Below, piece after piece: positions 23,069 to 36,667 of a stretch of DNA of 64,000 nt (the first letter of the stretch is position 1; every line of letters starts with the position of its first letter). A program made the translations under genes and the position numbers. The stretch is from Edolisoma coerulescens. Its lineage: Eukaryota > Chordata > Aves > Passeriformes > Campephagidae. The notes beneath the pieces are model-generated. The model searched no databases, was not told the origin of the DNA, and worked only from the letters and a program-made list of their open reading frames with translations. The stretch is from the NCBI GenBank assembly GCA_013397115.1, contig VWZW01000879.1:1567600-1631599 (forward strand), given 5' to 3'.

Positions 23069-25586
23069 GTAAGAGAAGGAGCAAGCTTGAGAGCAGCATA
23101 TTTAACAAACTCAGAATTTAGGAGGAAATCTCTACAGGACATCAAAGCAAATTTCACTCCCAAGAAGGTTTCACTGTGTCAACAGACGTAACACAAAGGC
23201 TGCCTGTTGTTTCACAAACAATGAATCTTCTCCAGCCTATAAATAATGTAAAGTCTCAAGATTTTTAAAAAATTCTGCTAGCTTGAGGCTACCCAGCATG
23301 CCTCCTTGTTTACAACTTCCACTACAAACGTATATTGTGTTTCTTTTCAGACAAACATCAGCTTTCCTGACTCCTGCAATTAACTGCCAGTATATATTAG
23401 CAGCAGTCTTTTAAGCAGTTTTTACATCCAGTGACACTGGGCATCACGGTCATGGAGTGGCTGGCTCTACGCCACAGAGAAGTGATCTCCTTGGCAGGAG
23501 GTGTGTGGTGCAGCCCCTTCACCTACAGTGCTAATGAGTTACTGCCATCAGCTGCCAAGCCTTAGGAATCACCTGCTCTTCAGGCAAACTCTCTTAAAGT
23601 CATTTATAAAGGTAAAATGAAATGGTGCATTGAGTAAAGGTGCTGCCACACCTTACACAGATCTTGGGGATATAAATGGGATCTACACAAAGGAATGGAT
23701 TTGCAAAGCTCAATTTTTTTGTCCGAAGGTCATCCTTTGTGTGAGAAGGCCTGAACTTCCAACATCTCCAAGAGTGCAGATGTGTCCTTACTGCTTGAGC
23801 CCTCTTCTGATTTTGCTGGTCTCTCATACTGCATTTTTCTGTGCAGATACGTAAGCCCAGGGGAGAGACCTTGTGCTTAAGCTAGTATGTCTTGCCAGGG
23901 TTAGGGCCCCTTGCACAGCATGGAGCCATGTGCTTGGACTCTGGCAGGATGCCGAGGGCACAGACCCTGTGCATGCCCCTTCCTAACCAGCAGTATCTCA
24001 TAGGAAATACAGGTGCTTGTCTGTTTTGTGTGGTGTCTGATCCTGTCCCTATGGGCGAGGGATACTCCATGAAAAGTGTTTGTTCACATTGTTTTTAGAC
24101 TCTCATTAGACTGTAGATGCTCAGAAAGAGGTTTTGTGTGCGGTCAGGAATACAGAATCCTGGGCATTTATAGAGCTTACAGACAGGAAAACAAAAGTCA
24201 AGAAGCTGATGGAGTGTGGGCAACCAAGGAAATTTGGATAGCAAGTCTGGAGTTAAGCAGTTGAAATCCACTTTTTTTCAATTTAATCCACTTTCACTCT
24301 TTACTGGAATGATCCTGAAATAAATTGTTCAAAAAATAAAATTTGGTTCAAGGACAATTTAGTCTATAGCTCTACACTTTACATGAAAAATTTTTAATGA
24401 TGAAAGGCTTCTGTCTGGGACCTGAGTCTTGGCTACTTCTAAGCATCCTCAGAGTTTTCTCTTCATTGTTACCCACTCTGGTTTTCCTGGAGACTTTTTA
24501 CACATGAACCAGAGTTTTTAAAAGTGAGTGCAATTTATTTAAAAGCACATTTAAGATTCAAGAAGAGACATAGGGTTCATTCTAATACAGTGTAATAGAC
24601 CAAGACTGTAACAGAGTATGGCCCACACCAGAGAGCTGGACTGATTGTTGGGATCAGTCGAGGAACAACTGCAAGCCATAACCATCATTCAGATTTTTGA
24701 TGCTGTATGGGAAGGGGCATGCACCTAGATCTTTCCAGTTTTCTAAACCTTGGGAGAGAGATGTCCATCCACACAATGACAGCAATACAATAAACTGCTC
24801 AGCCACATTCTGTGACTGGACACAGAGGGAAATTCCCTTCTCCCCTGCTTTGGGCTGATTCACTAAGGATAGAAGGGAAGTACTTTCTTGGACAAACTAT
24901 GACTGAACCATTGTATCAGTGATACCCATTTAGGAGCTTTCAGCCTGGCGGTTGCATAATCATGAAGTGTACCTGCAAAGTATAAGCAAGAAAAAGCCTC
25001 GAGCCACATGAATTTAAGAAAGCAGAAGGGAGAGGGAAGGTTCACCAAGTCAGGTGCTGTTCTTGTCCATCCCCCAGAAGGTGAACTATTCTCAGGCTTT
25101 CATTAGCTCTTAAAATTCCAGCTGCACATCTAATTTCCAGGCCCTACATATCCAGCTGAGGTATTACTTCCTTACTGCCCAAGTCAGGTTTTGTGTTCTA
25201 CAAATGCTCTACAGAAATATCATTATAAATCCATAGCTGAAAGGGCCTGTGCATCTTAAGTGCTCTATCGTTTTCTACCTCTGAATATTCTGCCAGCAGA
25301 GATTTAGAACATTGGCTCTGTAAATGCTTTCATGTCAAGACTAAAGGCAACACTTATTTAATTCATTCTTTGACCCAACAGCAGCTTTATCTTAGGTTAT
25401 CACTTGTTAAGCTCTCTAGAATATTTTAAACATGAAGGGGACTGCTGTGTATATATATCCAGTGTATTGTATTTTACTTGTACAAATTTGACAGTAGTCA
25501 TTCATAAACATCAAAATCATTTCCTTTCTGTGCTGCAAATTATGCTTCTCTTTAGCGCCATTCATAGGGTGTGTAACCCACTCTAG

Positions 25587-25810
25587 ACAAAAGAACAAAA
25601 AAAAAAAAAGAAAAAAGAAAAAAAAGAAAATTATATTTATCCTCTACCCAATTTGTAATTCTTTATTGTGGGTCACTAGAGGTCGCAGATTTATATACAT
25701 CTGTTTATGTGTATATAGTTTTCTACATACTTGTGTGTATATAAATATACTTGTATATACAGTTTGGGTACATGTGTATTTATAAGTATAAATATGCATA
25801 CATATGATGA
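25587..25810. repeat. A/G tract followed by AT-alternating low complexity
   Basis: Positions 25587-25630 are almost all A with scattered G, like a degenerate (AAAAAG)n tract. From about 25690 to 25810 the sequence alternates TATA, TGTA and CATA blocks. No coding or transposon signal is seen within it. Confidence 0.6.
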
Positions 25811-28800
25811 CAACTTTATATGTTGTGGTGTAAATGGAGGACTGGAGTTATATATCAAATGTACTGCAGCCTAAATTGAATAACAACCAAGGTTTGCTGT
25901 ACATCAAAATAATTTACACTACTCTGTAAACCCATCATTTCTGTAAGCATAGGCTTTATCTCTAAGTTGTCAAAACACAACTGTATTTAAAATTAGCATC
26001 TAATAATGACCCCTCAGAAATTACATCAACAGCATCCTTTTGGATTTGCATTACATAACATGTACCAGAGACTCAAAAGTCTTGTATTATAGAGTCACAA
26101 GACTCTTGGTATCAGTCTGTATATTTACTCCCAACAATGGTGTTTTCTACACCTTGGGACAGATAACTTTTCACCCGAACATCCCATTCTTGGGTTGAAG
26201 TCTGATTCCTCCCTCTCTGAACATCATGACAAGATCTGAGTACTTGCCATCCTTTTATTGCGTCTTGAAAAAACTCAAAACAACCAGCCAAAGCCAAAGT
26301 AAAAATAAACAAAAAAAAACCCCCCAAACCAACAATGGGGCGGGAGCCTCGAGGGGAGGTTTGCAATGTCTTGCAATACATTCCCCAATCCACATAAGCA
26401 GGGGACCAAGGGCCGCAATGCAGACAGAGCAGTTCAGCCCTGTGCAGAGACGTGGATGCTATTTCAAATAGTCCAGTCTCAACATCCATCTCATCTTCTA
26501 GTTACCCACTGTGACAGCAGCACAATAATGTTTAATAAGCACATAATAGACTAGAACGTAACTGCAAAATTCAGTGTTTGTTCAGGAAACCATCTGCTTC
26601 TTGCTAATACCACCTTCCAAAAGTCCTTGGTCTATGACTACCAAGCCAGAGATGGGGAAGCCCTCAGCTGCTGGTGGCTGTGCTGTGTCACAGAAGCTCA
26701 AGCAACCCCTGTAACTAAGTGCCAATCAGTTAGGACATAGGCGCTGACAGCAGCAGACCTCTGTCAGATGCCTTGGCCCTGAGTAATTTCTCAACAAGAT
26801 ATGTTAACAGGAGTAACATAAAGAAAATACCCTGAGTGGAAGAACAGGACAGCAAAAGTTACTGTTCCATCAGGAAGGAGGTACTTTAGAAATGTGGGCA
26901 ACAGCTAGACAAAGTTTAAATGATCTGCTTTGTAACTGCAAATAGTAGCTTCCAGCAGCAAGGGGGACACTTAGAAGAGAGGTTTCTTTTTAACACCTGC
27001 TTGTTTTGAAGCACTTTATGGTTTTAATAGTTTTCAGTTGGTGCAGGCAGCAAAACCTATGAAAATACTGTATATAACTGCAGAAAGAATGTGCCTTGTT
27101 CAGAATTAACTGGTTTTGGCAAGTGAACAGACAGCAGGGTGAGCAAGAACAGTGTGCTAAAGTGAGTTGGAACCAGCCCTGACTAATAAAACCATCAGAA
27201 GATGTTACCTACAGTGAGATTCAGCTCCACCAGTCACAGCTGTCAAAAAAGTTAGATGTCTAGTCAAATCTAATCCCTTATGCTCCTGAGGCTGGTGAGG
27301 CACCGGCACAAAAGGCAGCTCCAGAGGTTAATGAATCCCAACTATTTGGAAGAGAGCTTAAAACAGAAAGATCTGTCCTCTCAAAGGAGCAAAACCAAAT
27401 ACCAAGGATAAAACCTCCTTACTTTTTCCACAGCTGCAGTAAAATGAAGTGAACCCCATTTATGACCCAGGCTGATGCTCATAAGGAAAGAACAGTACTC
27501 TAACACGATAGAAATGCTGGAACAGCAAAAATCCTCTGTTTTTCATGTGTTGTTGGGGTTGGAGGGAAATAAATTCACAAAATACTCCAACACCAGGCAC
27601 TGTGAAAGATGTAGACAGACAGTGGGAGGCATTTCTGCTAAACTCTTGTTCTATGCCATGAAAGCTAAAAGGGTTTTAACCATATAACTATAACCAAAAT
27701 ATTGAGCCCCAGACAAGGTAGACTGAGGTCCCTGATGCACCAGACGGCAGAAAAACTTTCAATTGCTGTAATTTTAGTTCCCTTTTGAGTTCAGAATGGC
27801 TTCTATTTCAATTTGCTGCCATAACCTCTAACAAAGGAAAATCATAGCTCTCACTGAACAACAAAACCTTATATTTATTTATTTTTAAAGAATGTATGCA
27901 TATTTTTAAGAAATATAAACAGTTAGAAAGCCCTGAGACCAGTTGATGTTAATGATTTTCTATTCAATGCATGGATTTTTCTTAAATAAATAGATAAATA
28001 AATAAATCAGCTGTCAGTACTGTGCTTACTCATCCATTAATGTCATAGCCATGAAAAAGGTATGTATATAATGTAGTATGCTCCACTGGCACTGAGGTAA
28101 TGACACCTTTTTAGAGTGTGAGTAGAAGAAATTATTTCAGACATATATTTTGAATATCTATTTGAAGCTATCATGTTGCAGTGAATAAAATGTGTTTATC
28201 CATGCTGAGTCTGCAATCAAGTCCAGCACTGTGGCTTAGTGGGCTGATGTTCTCATCGCTTTAACTTCCTTGCTTGGCAGGGGATCAGCCTCTCTTTGAT
28301 GCTCACATCGAGTAGGCAAACTTGCAGATTTCAACCCTTCTGGAATTCTTCTCTGAGATAATGAGCTACAGCACATCTTTTGGCCTGACAAAGAAATTGA
28401 GAGTCTGGAAGCATTCCCCTCAGACAGTGTAGGACCTCAGAGAGGGGGTGTTGGTGAGGAAACTTCACCATCAATGTCATTACAAACAATGTGGCTCCTT
28501 AGCAAAATGTTTGAAACACATGCAGAGAACTAAATTAGCCACGAAGAACAACAAAACTCAGTCTATCACCACTTAGAAAAAAATACCCAGATGAAAGCTA
28601 TGGGACTAAATAACCTGAACTTGAATGGAATTATCTGGGGGTTTTTTGTTTCCTTGCGGGTCATATAGAAGGAAAAAACAGTGCTACACCTTTGATGTAG
28701 TTTTAATAAATATTCAAAGTCCCTTCAATTACTGCCTGAATAATTACTGTGGATGCAAATAAAACGGGGAAAACCAGAATGACTTTCTGGTCTTCCTCAG

Positions 28801-31800
28801 GGGAATGGACTTTGGAAGTAGCAGTACTGTGTTGTATGTGAGGCAACTTCAAAAAGAGAGGAGAAGGCTGAGAGTAGTACATGGTGTAAGCCTCTCAAAG
28901 GCACTATCTTGCTAGCTGTGCATGCAGAAGAGTCTACATTAGCACTGCAGCCTTCTGCCATGGTGATTGGCCAACTACAGTTTTGGAAACAATACTTTCT
29001 TGCTCTTTGTGCCCTGAGGGAAGTCTCTGTTCATTACCTTGCTGTCTGCTTCAGTGAATCCTTTACAGCAAAATAAACCTGGCCATGAGAAACAGAGAAT
29101 GTTTGCAAGCCAAAACACCCATGAAGACACTTCTCTTGGTAGTGAGAGTTTAGTTCCAGGGATCATTTTGAGCACATCTTGTGCTTTGATCCATCGCTAG
29201 GTTTGTTGAGACCAGCCTTTTCCAGAAATCCACCATGATCCCTCATGCAATTCCCCACAGAACTTCAGCAGCACCACTTCTCTCATAAAAACAGGCAGGC
29301 CTTTGTGGTAGCTGTTTTTAAGCCATTAGAGTTGAAGAAAATATTTTGTACTGTGCAGGTGAAGAATATTGGAAGGTCTACATGGTGTCTCTAAAAAGGC
29401 TGATATCACCAAGTCATATTGTTCTCTCATTCTAGAGGTCCAAGAAAGACTTTAATTCATACTGAGGAAGAGACATTTTGTTATCTCATTCCATCCCTCA
29501 AGCTACCAGCTGGACAACCCTGTAATCTCCACAATGACAGAGGGTAGGGTCCTACTCTCAGGTTTTTTTATTCATTAGCTCAGTGTCCTCATTATAGTTA
29601 TTACTTCACCTGACTCTGTGGTTACAAGGATGGCATATGCCTCAGTGGACTCTAGAGCCTGCCAATTTTCTAAGAATTGTACCATCACACACTGTGTGGA
29701 CATGTCCTCTCAGTCTCAGAGAATTGAGTAGCAATGACTCAACATCATGTGGATACACAGTCATCTCCCATGATGCTGCTGTCTCACAGTGGATCTGAAA
29801 TGTGCTGGTCTCAGCAATAGTAGAACTTTCCTAAAACTTAAAAATGCAGACAAGGGTTCAAATACTTCATGCCTCAGTCAAGCCAATTGAAAGACTGAGG
29901 AATACTGAGGATGAGGGATAAATACTCTGGAAATCATCCTTCTGTGCTTCAGCTTCCTGTTTTGCATTTTATAATTTCTGTCCTCAGTTGCTTTAGGGGG
30001 CCTGTATGGGCAAAGCTGGGCTTCCTCTACTCCTATTTCCATATATAGGGCAGTCTCTGCTACTGACTCTTGATACTCACATTTCTGTTTTGGAGAATGC
30101 GACCCACATCAGTCGAAGTTTGTGAGTGACAGGGAATTCTGCACAGGAAACAGGATCCTTCTGTTCTGCTAATGCTGGTTAAAAAAGACTCCCTTTCTGA
30201 TTGTCATTCGAGTGATCCACAACTTTCTGGGTTGATTAGGAGCTGTATTTATGATGTCTTGCCTTCTTCTGTGACTCAGCAGCAAACAGGCTGAGATTTA
30301 CAAACAAAAGTAAAATGACATCAGCAGTTGTCAAATACAAAAAGACAAAACTGACAAAGACATTTTGCTTTAATACTTCTAAGCAAGATACTGCAAGTAA
30401 CAGAATGCACACACACGCACAGAGGAATATTCAACATGGAATTTTAAAACAGTTGCCAGCATTCATGTCCTGGAGAAAGAAATGTTGCTGCCTGCCTCAA
30501 TAGCAATTGCCATTTTGTGGTTAGGTGATCAAACATGAGCACAGCAGTGGCCGTGGGCAGCTGCAGCAGCTGAGCCAGTGAACCCTGGCACTGGGACAGA
30601 GCCAACAGGGTGCCAGCCAGGCAGGCAGCACCCATGCACGACATCAGCCTCGTACAAGACCTCGGGAAGACATGAGGATGGTGGATGCCCTTCCAGGTAT
30701 GCTAGGCACTTCTTTGCTGTTACAGTTAGTTCCTGCATGACCAGTACTGAGGGAAAAAGAATGGTTAAAGGCAGGGTAGTCGTGGATCTCTAACTGTGCT
30801 ACTCTGTGTATAGTCACTGAGCTTCTATCAGTGACTGAGTCATCCAGGTTATCTGCAGACAAACTTGCCTGCTAAGCTAGGGGGAGACCATATGCCAGGC
30901 TTTCCTGGAGCAGCCCTGGAAGCACTGCTGAACATTGTGACTTGGGAATTACTTGGCACAGTCAAAACAATCCAGTAAATTCCTTCTCAGCATCTAATAA
31001 TTGTTTTTATCTTTCTCCAGTTTTCTAGAGAATCAAGAGGTTAATTCATCTCATAGATCAGCTTTCTGCTATAATCAGGTATCCTGTTTGGCATTTCCTT
31101 ATCTGATCAGCTCACCAATTATTTTCCCTTGTACAGAAGGATTAGTAAATGAGGACCACTCAGATGAGAATTGATCAGGACTTGTTCCTCAAACAGAGCC
31201 CAAATCAAACTTTTTCTGATGCTACCCAGCTTTCAAAGACAGTTGCTCATATATTTCTGACTTTTCCTTCCCACCACAGAGAAAAAGGGTCTGAAACACA
31301 GAAAGATATTTTGCTATGGGCTTATATTCCTTCACCTATGCTTCTCTTTCTGCCTCTCCTAGATTCCCTTGATCAAGAGTCTCTTGATCTTTTGGTTCTG
31401 AAAGTCATCACACCAAGTTTCAAACATATCCAATCATTCATAACTTCTCCCTCCAAGAAATATGTCAAACTCCTTTTGCATGTTTATCTCTGATCCTCTT
31501 TGCAGATACATTTAAGAACTTCCTTACATTAACATCCCTACTCTTCACCTTGCTTCAGATGATTCTTTTTTCTTTTCAAAACTAAATGCCAGGGGTTTTT
31601 TGATCTCAGGAGTGAAACTGACTTTTTACCTCTGTTTTCTTAATAGCTGAGAGGAAGCATTGTCAGTTTTGAAGCTTCCAGCTCATGGTATTTTCTGCTT
31701 GAACAGAAGTTTAAGCATAGCCAAACCATGTATTTTTCACCTTAGATAATGTGCCAATTCTCTCAGGGCAAGAGGCTCAACAGGTAAATGGGCATGAATT

Positions 31801-34800
31801 TTACAGAAATCAGCTGTGTAAGTTAGACCAGCTGAGATTCTGGTTGGAGAAATCAAAAGCAATCTGTTCTAGAAAGCAAGTACAGTCAGCAATTGACTTT
31901 AAGTTGCTTTTCTTGTCAATGCATTCTTTTGGCTTGAGGATATCAAAGAGTTTTCTTCTGAATCTTCTTTGTACTTTTTTGTGGTCCTGTTTGGGTGTAA
32001 GTTCACGTTCACACTACATATTCACTTTCACTTGCACCTTGCTTTTAGAGTGGGTGCTGAGCTGACATCTCTATGAAAGCTGTCTGACACACCCTATGGC
32101 TGTCACCGAGCAAGACCGAGTGGCCTCTTTTTCTGCTCATTGGTTTCTCATACTTCAGTGACTCTCCTTTTCATTTTTGGAGGGCCTTGTAGCTCCACTT
32201 CATTTCCTACACAAACTAACTGCTGCAGTTGAGTAGGCTGAAAGGATCCATGCTCATTTTTCTTCCACATTGCCCTTTCTTCATGCATTTTTCCCACCTA
32301 CCCTACCCAATGGAAACAATGACTGAGTTAGAAGATTTCAGGTCCCAACAAATAAACACAAAGTGATGACTCCTTGACTTCATCACGTCTTCCATAATTA
32401 ACAGTATTCCTTTCTCATGCAGGTGGGAAGATATGCATCTGCACTGCTGCCTGGCCAGTGTATTTGGGAAATGGAGTTTGGTGGAGAGGCAAAGTCCCCA
32501 ACAAAGAAACAGAATGGGATCTCTGGAGTGCTGTAATGGCTCTTCAGAACTGAAGTATTTCATGCAGTTTCTTGGTTTACCTGCTCAGGTTTTCAATGAA
32601 AAATTGAAATGTTCTGTGGGAAGCAGAACCATTTCATGAATAATTCACCGCAACTGAAAGCTCGCCTCTCTGTTGCAAAACAGTTTGATGTAAAACTTTT
32701 CAGTTGCTTCCAATTAGGACAAATGTAGAAGTCTCTCTGTGCTGTCCTGGGGCTCAAAAGGCAACACAGCTGTTGTCCTGTATCTTCAGTAGCAATAAAT
32801 GTTTGATCAGCTTGTTTGCTTAAGATATAGGCATGAGAGGAAGGAAACAAGGCCTAATTTACAGGAAGTCCCTTTGAATTCTCCTCTGAAATTATTTGCC
32901 TTGGGATTCTTTAGGCCAGGGATAAGGTTTAGTTTTTTCTTGCTTATTTCTGTTGTATGTTTGCATTGCACAAAGGCATATATTTTTCACACATTTGTTT
33001 GAAAAATTTCAGCTTTATTTCCTATTTTGCCATTGCACTAAGTTTGTCTCCTGTTTGCTATAAGTGATATTTTTCACTGAGATGGATTAAACTATTCAAA
33101 TATCTTTAAGCTGATGTGCTTCTAAACTAAATTCTGTGATGATTAATGAAGATATATACTGTAAAAAATAATTATCCCAGTTTTGGTGTGAGAAAGACAG
33201 CCTCAGCTGAAAGATCACCAAAAGCCACCATAGCTGGTTTGGGAAGTTTTGACTGCATATATGTTAGTCTCTCTTCCAGCAGAATATGTGCTTTCAATCC
33301 TCAGGACTTCCAGAGTCAGTGGGAACCTTTCCCCTGATCATCTCCCTGTTTTTCTACCTGACAACTGGAATGTGGGTAACATTTGGTGGAGGTGGTACAT
33401 AAACCCTCTGGCTGCTTTCATCATTCTGTCAAAGGGAGGAAAATAATCAAAGTGCTGCAGCAAGAAAACAAATGGCCAAATAGCTGTTGAAGCAGGAGGT
33501 TCCAACTCACTGGAGCTCAGCTTATTACAGGCCATATGCCTGAGTGGCTCCTCTCACCGAGTGCTTCACCCAGATACGGAAACAAGTGTGAAAGTGCCTG
33601 TGGTTCATCAGGCCTGATTTGCTATAACCATATGCAGCTACTGAGAGCACAGAAAATAAGAACCTGAAGAGGTTGTTGGGCTAACAGGAGAGAGAATCCT
33701 TGACAAGATATAACATTAATGTATAAATTTCTCAAATACTTATGTAAAGATGATAACATACAATAATAATTTTTTTTTCCAAGCTCACAGCAGATGATCT
33801 TGTTTTAGTCCACAGGCTATATTCCTAAATGATGCAGCTTAATATAGGTAGGGAAATAAATTGAAATGCTCTTCTACTTTTAAATATCTAGATATTTTTA
33901 AATATCATGGGGTTGGATTAATAGTTTCTCTTGACAGATACCACTAGCTCACGCCCTTATGCTCAATGTTTGCAGGGCTTGCTGTGTAAATGAGGGACTA
34001 AGCACATAACTCAGGTCCTGAATGATGGATGTGTTACAGAGACTGTATGACAGAACTGCCAGAATAAGGAGAAGAGAAAGGGTGGAAGAAGTCTTTTTTT
34101 ACCTGGCATTTCAGTTATCTTTACTTGGCAGAACTCTTTCCAAGAGCACTGAAGTGTCAGACCGCAGCCAACCATTTCATTTGGGTGTTAGGAAGTCTTA
34201 ATTATCTAGAAAAGGGAAGTGGCCATCAGCAACCAAGAGCTTGCTCTAGAGCTGCAGTATTCCCCATCCTCTCTGCAGAGTACTTATTTCCTCACAGGGC
34301 TTAGTTGTTAAGGGGCTTATTCTGGAAGACATGTTCCTGCTAAAGTGGCTTTGCTAATTTGGAGAAAGTATTCTTATTCAGAATAATGAGATGTGCACTT
34401 TTTGTTATTCTGGAGGAGGTGCTCCACTCTAAGTTTATACCATGTCCTTAATTCAAAAGGGTTTTCCCAAAGATGGTGCTTCATCTCTCATCACCGCTTC
34501 CATATTTCTGTGGTCAGTTGTACAGCTCTGTGGCCTTTTTATCCTCTAGACTGGGATTATGTCATCTGTCTAGTAGCTCTTTGCGCACATAATTCACAGC
34601 ATTGTCATAATTCACTACAGCTACACCAGTCCACCCACATTTTGTCAAAAGGTTGATGACAAGCTTTATTATATTTCATTTATACTCCCCCTCTATGAGA
34701 GAGACTCCTGTCCTACCTTTGAAGCCTTTCACCTTTATTTTCCACTTTGGTAGCTTTTGCCTTCCCTTTTATATTGCCCACTTGGAAGCTTTTTTTATGG

Positions 34801-36339
34801 CTTGTGTGCCTTGCTTAACTTTCCTAGCAGCACATCAAGCACGCCCTTTATAACTAAAATGAGCTGTGCTGACAGCACTGGTCTGTCTCTGGTTTGGTTT
34901 GAAATGTTGTTACATGAAATGCTAGGAAGGTGTCTAGACACAGTGCAGAGTAGGCACCGCATGCACACTGTTAGAAGACATTACTAATCCCTCAGTGCCA
35001 GCTGCTGTCCTCATCTGTGTTAGTTCAAAGGAAAAAGAAAGGTTATGTGACAATGTTTTCACCTGCATAGGATGGTTTTAACAGCCTTTCTTTTCATGTA
35101 ACAATAAGCAAAACTATATATGGAAAGCTGGTTTCTTATAAATTAAAAATATCATCTTACCAGTCTTAATAAATTTGCCATTCTTTGCTTCTGTGTTGCA
35201 TAAAGGTCCATTAATTATGCTGCTGTCTCTGAACGTGGCTCCAAAGAACAGGGTGACCACCTTTTTCAATAAAATTGCAGATTTACAATTTTCCAGCTCA
35301 GTGAATACCTGGTATTTAAATATATTGAAAGGCCAGTGCCAGACTGCTCTGCCTCCCTATGCTGCGTTTTATTGGGAAGGGGGTGCTGGAAAGGGGCAGG
35401 AGGAGAGAAAGAAAATGAGCAGAGAAGAAAATACAGGGCCTGCAGATATGATGGTAGGAAAAGCCTTCAAAACCAAAAGGGATTAGAGTGCCTGGAAGGA
35501 CCTAAGGCTCAGAGATGGGTGGCCCTTGGTGTCTCCTCAGCTCTTCTCTTGCTCTCAAATGGGAGCGATGAACATTACTAGGGCCCTGGAGAGGGCAAGG
35601 CTGGTATCTCCCAAGAGGTGTGGTCCATCGCTCTGGCTGTGAGATGAGGACAAAGCTGGTCTAACTGCCTTTTGCCTCTTTGCCCAGGAAATATCAGAAC
35701 AGAGCATGAACTCTGCACCATGTTTCAAATCCAGGTAGGTTTGACATGGCCACGCAAAGATGTGGGATGATTCATACTTTCTGTCAGCTCTCCTTGGCTG
35801 GGAAGGGGAAAGATGAGTCCATGCAGGATTTTCCTCTTGTTTTCTGCAATTGAAAATTGGTTTTATCCTTCTGCAAAATTGTGCATTCTTTTGGCAACAG
35901 GGAAGGCAGGAAGGAAAAATAGTAGGAAACAAGGTAAAGTGACTGAAAAGAGAAAATTAATGTTTATCTACATAAACATTATCAGAGGGTAGAGGGATGG
36001 GGGGTAGCAACACAGGCAAAGCTGAGGCTTACATTTTTGTGCCTCTGGCTTGTGTTCATATGTTGTGACATATAGCTGAGCAACATCTTATGTCTGCCTT
36101 ACCTGAGTATGACAAACAGCCTTTCTTACAGACACAAAATAATAAAATATCCAACCCCTAAAGCTCGCTCTCTCCTCTCATTGCTTATGGAAACAATAAT
36201 GTTCCTGAGGTCACTTGAGTACTGCTGGAATTGGACACCACTGGTGGAGGACGTGATGCCTTAGGATTTAGCTTTTATATTTTTCAGATCCTGTACTGCT
36301 TTAGTCTGTAACTCTGAAACTCAATAGCCTGGTAGCTAC

Positions 36340-36667
36340 TGTTCTTCCCTTCTGGTTAGACATAACAAACCCTCTCTGGGCCTGGACTCAAGGACACCTT
36401 GTTGTCCCAGGCCCCGAAATATGTAAACTAAGCCTCTGGGGAGGGGGAACAAACTTGGGGTAATTACTTCATTACCTGAAATTGTAATTGGAGAATTAAC
36501 CCTGATATGCAAATGGAACAAACTTATAAAAGTGTGAAAAACCTGTGACCCAGCATCCATCTTGGGTGCAGCCCCTTGGAGGCTTTTGACTCCCAAGGTG
36601 GACCTTTAAAAGCCCTTCAATAGGTACCCGCTTTTATTCTCCTAATCTTGTCTAGCCTCTGTTTCCA
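36340..36667 (+). mobile_element. Short solo LTR (ERVK-like size) with flanking duplication
   Basis: A 328-bp segment begins TGTTCTTCCC and ends GTTTCCA, giving TG...CA termini. It is flanked by ggtagctac (36331-36339) and ggtagcaac (36668-36676), which match at 8 of 9 bases. The retroviral duplication is probably the inner 5-6 bases. Internally a TTATAAAAG box at 36524-36532 sets plus orientation, followed by R/U5-like sequence (CATCCATCTTGGGTGCAGCCCC, then CTTTAAAAGCCC). I recognise this last part as a common avian LTR. No viral genes adjoin it, so it is a solo LTR. Confidence 0.65.

Larger units (their letters stand above)
20521..36339. other. Long unique non-coding stretch with simple repeats
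   Basis: About 15.8 kb hold no supported gene or large transposon. Visible low-complexity tracts are a mixed A run at 21895-21917, GTT units near 22147-22162, an A/G tract at 25587-25630, AT-rich alternating sequence at 25690-25810, an A-to-C tract near 26302-26336, and AAAT units at 27984-28007. A GC-richer island at 30535-30720 is open on both strands without a recognisable product. A perfect A-box match (TGGCTTAGTGGG, near 28231) lacks a good B-box. A candidate exon at 22971-23068 is listed separately. Frames up to 125 codons appear random. Confidence 0.55.

Noticed and set aside
26112..26489. 125-codon minus-strand frame with a hydrophobic segment
   Set aside because: The hydrophobic run is the antisense of an A-rich tract with C runs (about 26302-26336); no other protein feature and no splice or promoter context.
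28225..28300. Perfect A-box TGGCTTAGTGGG suggesting a tRNA or SINE head
   Set aside because: No acceptable B-box at the right distance and no foldable cloverleaf.
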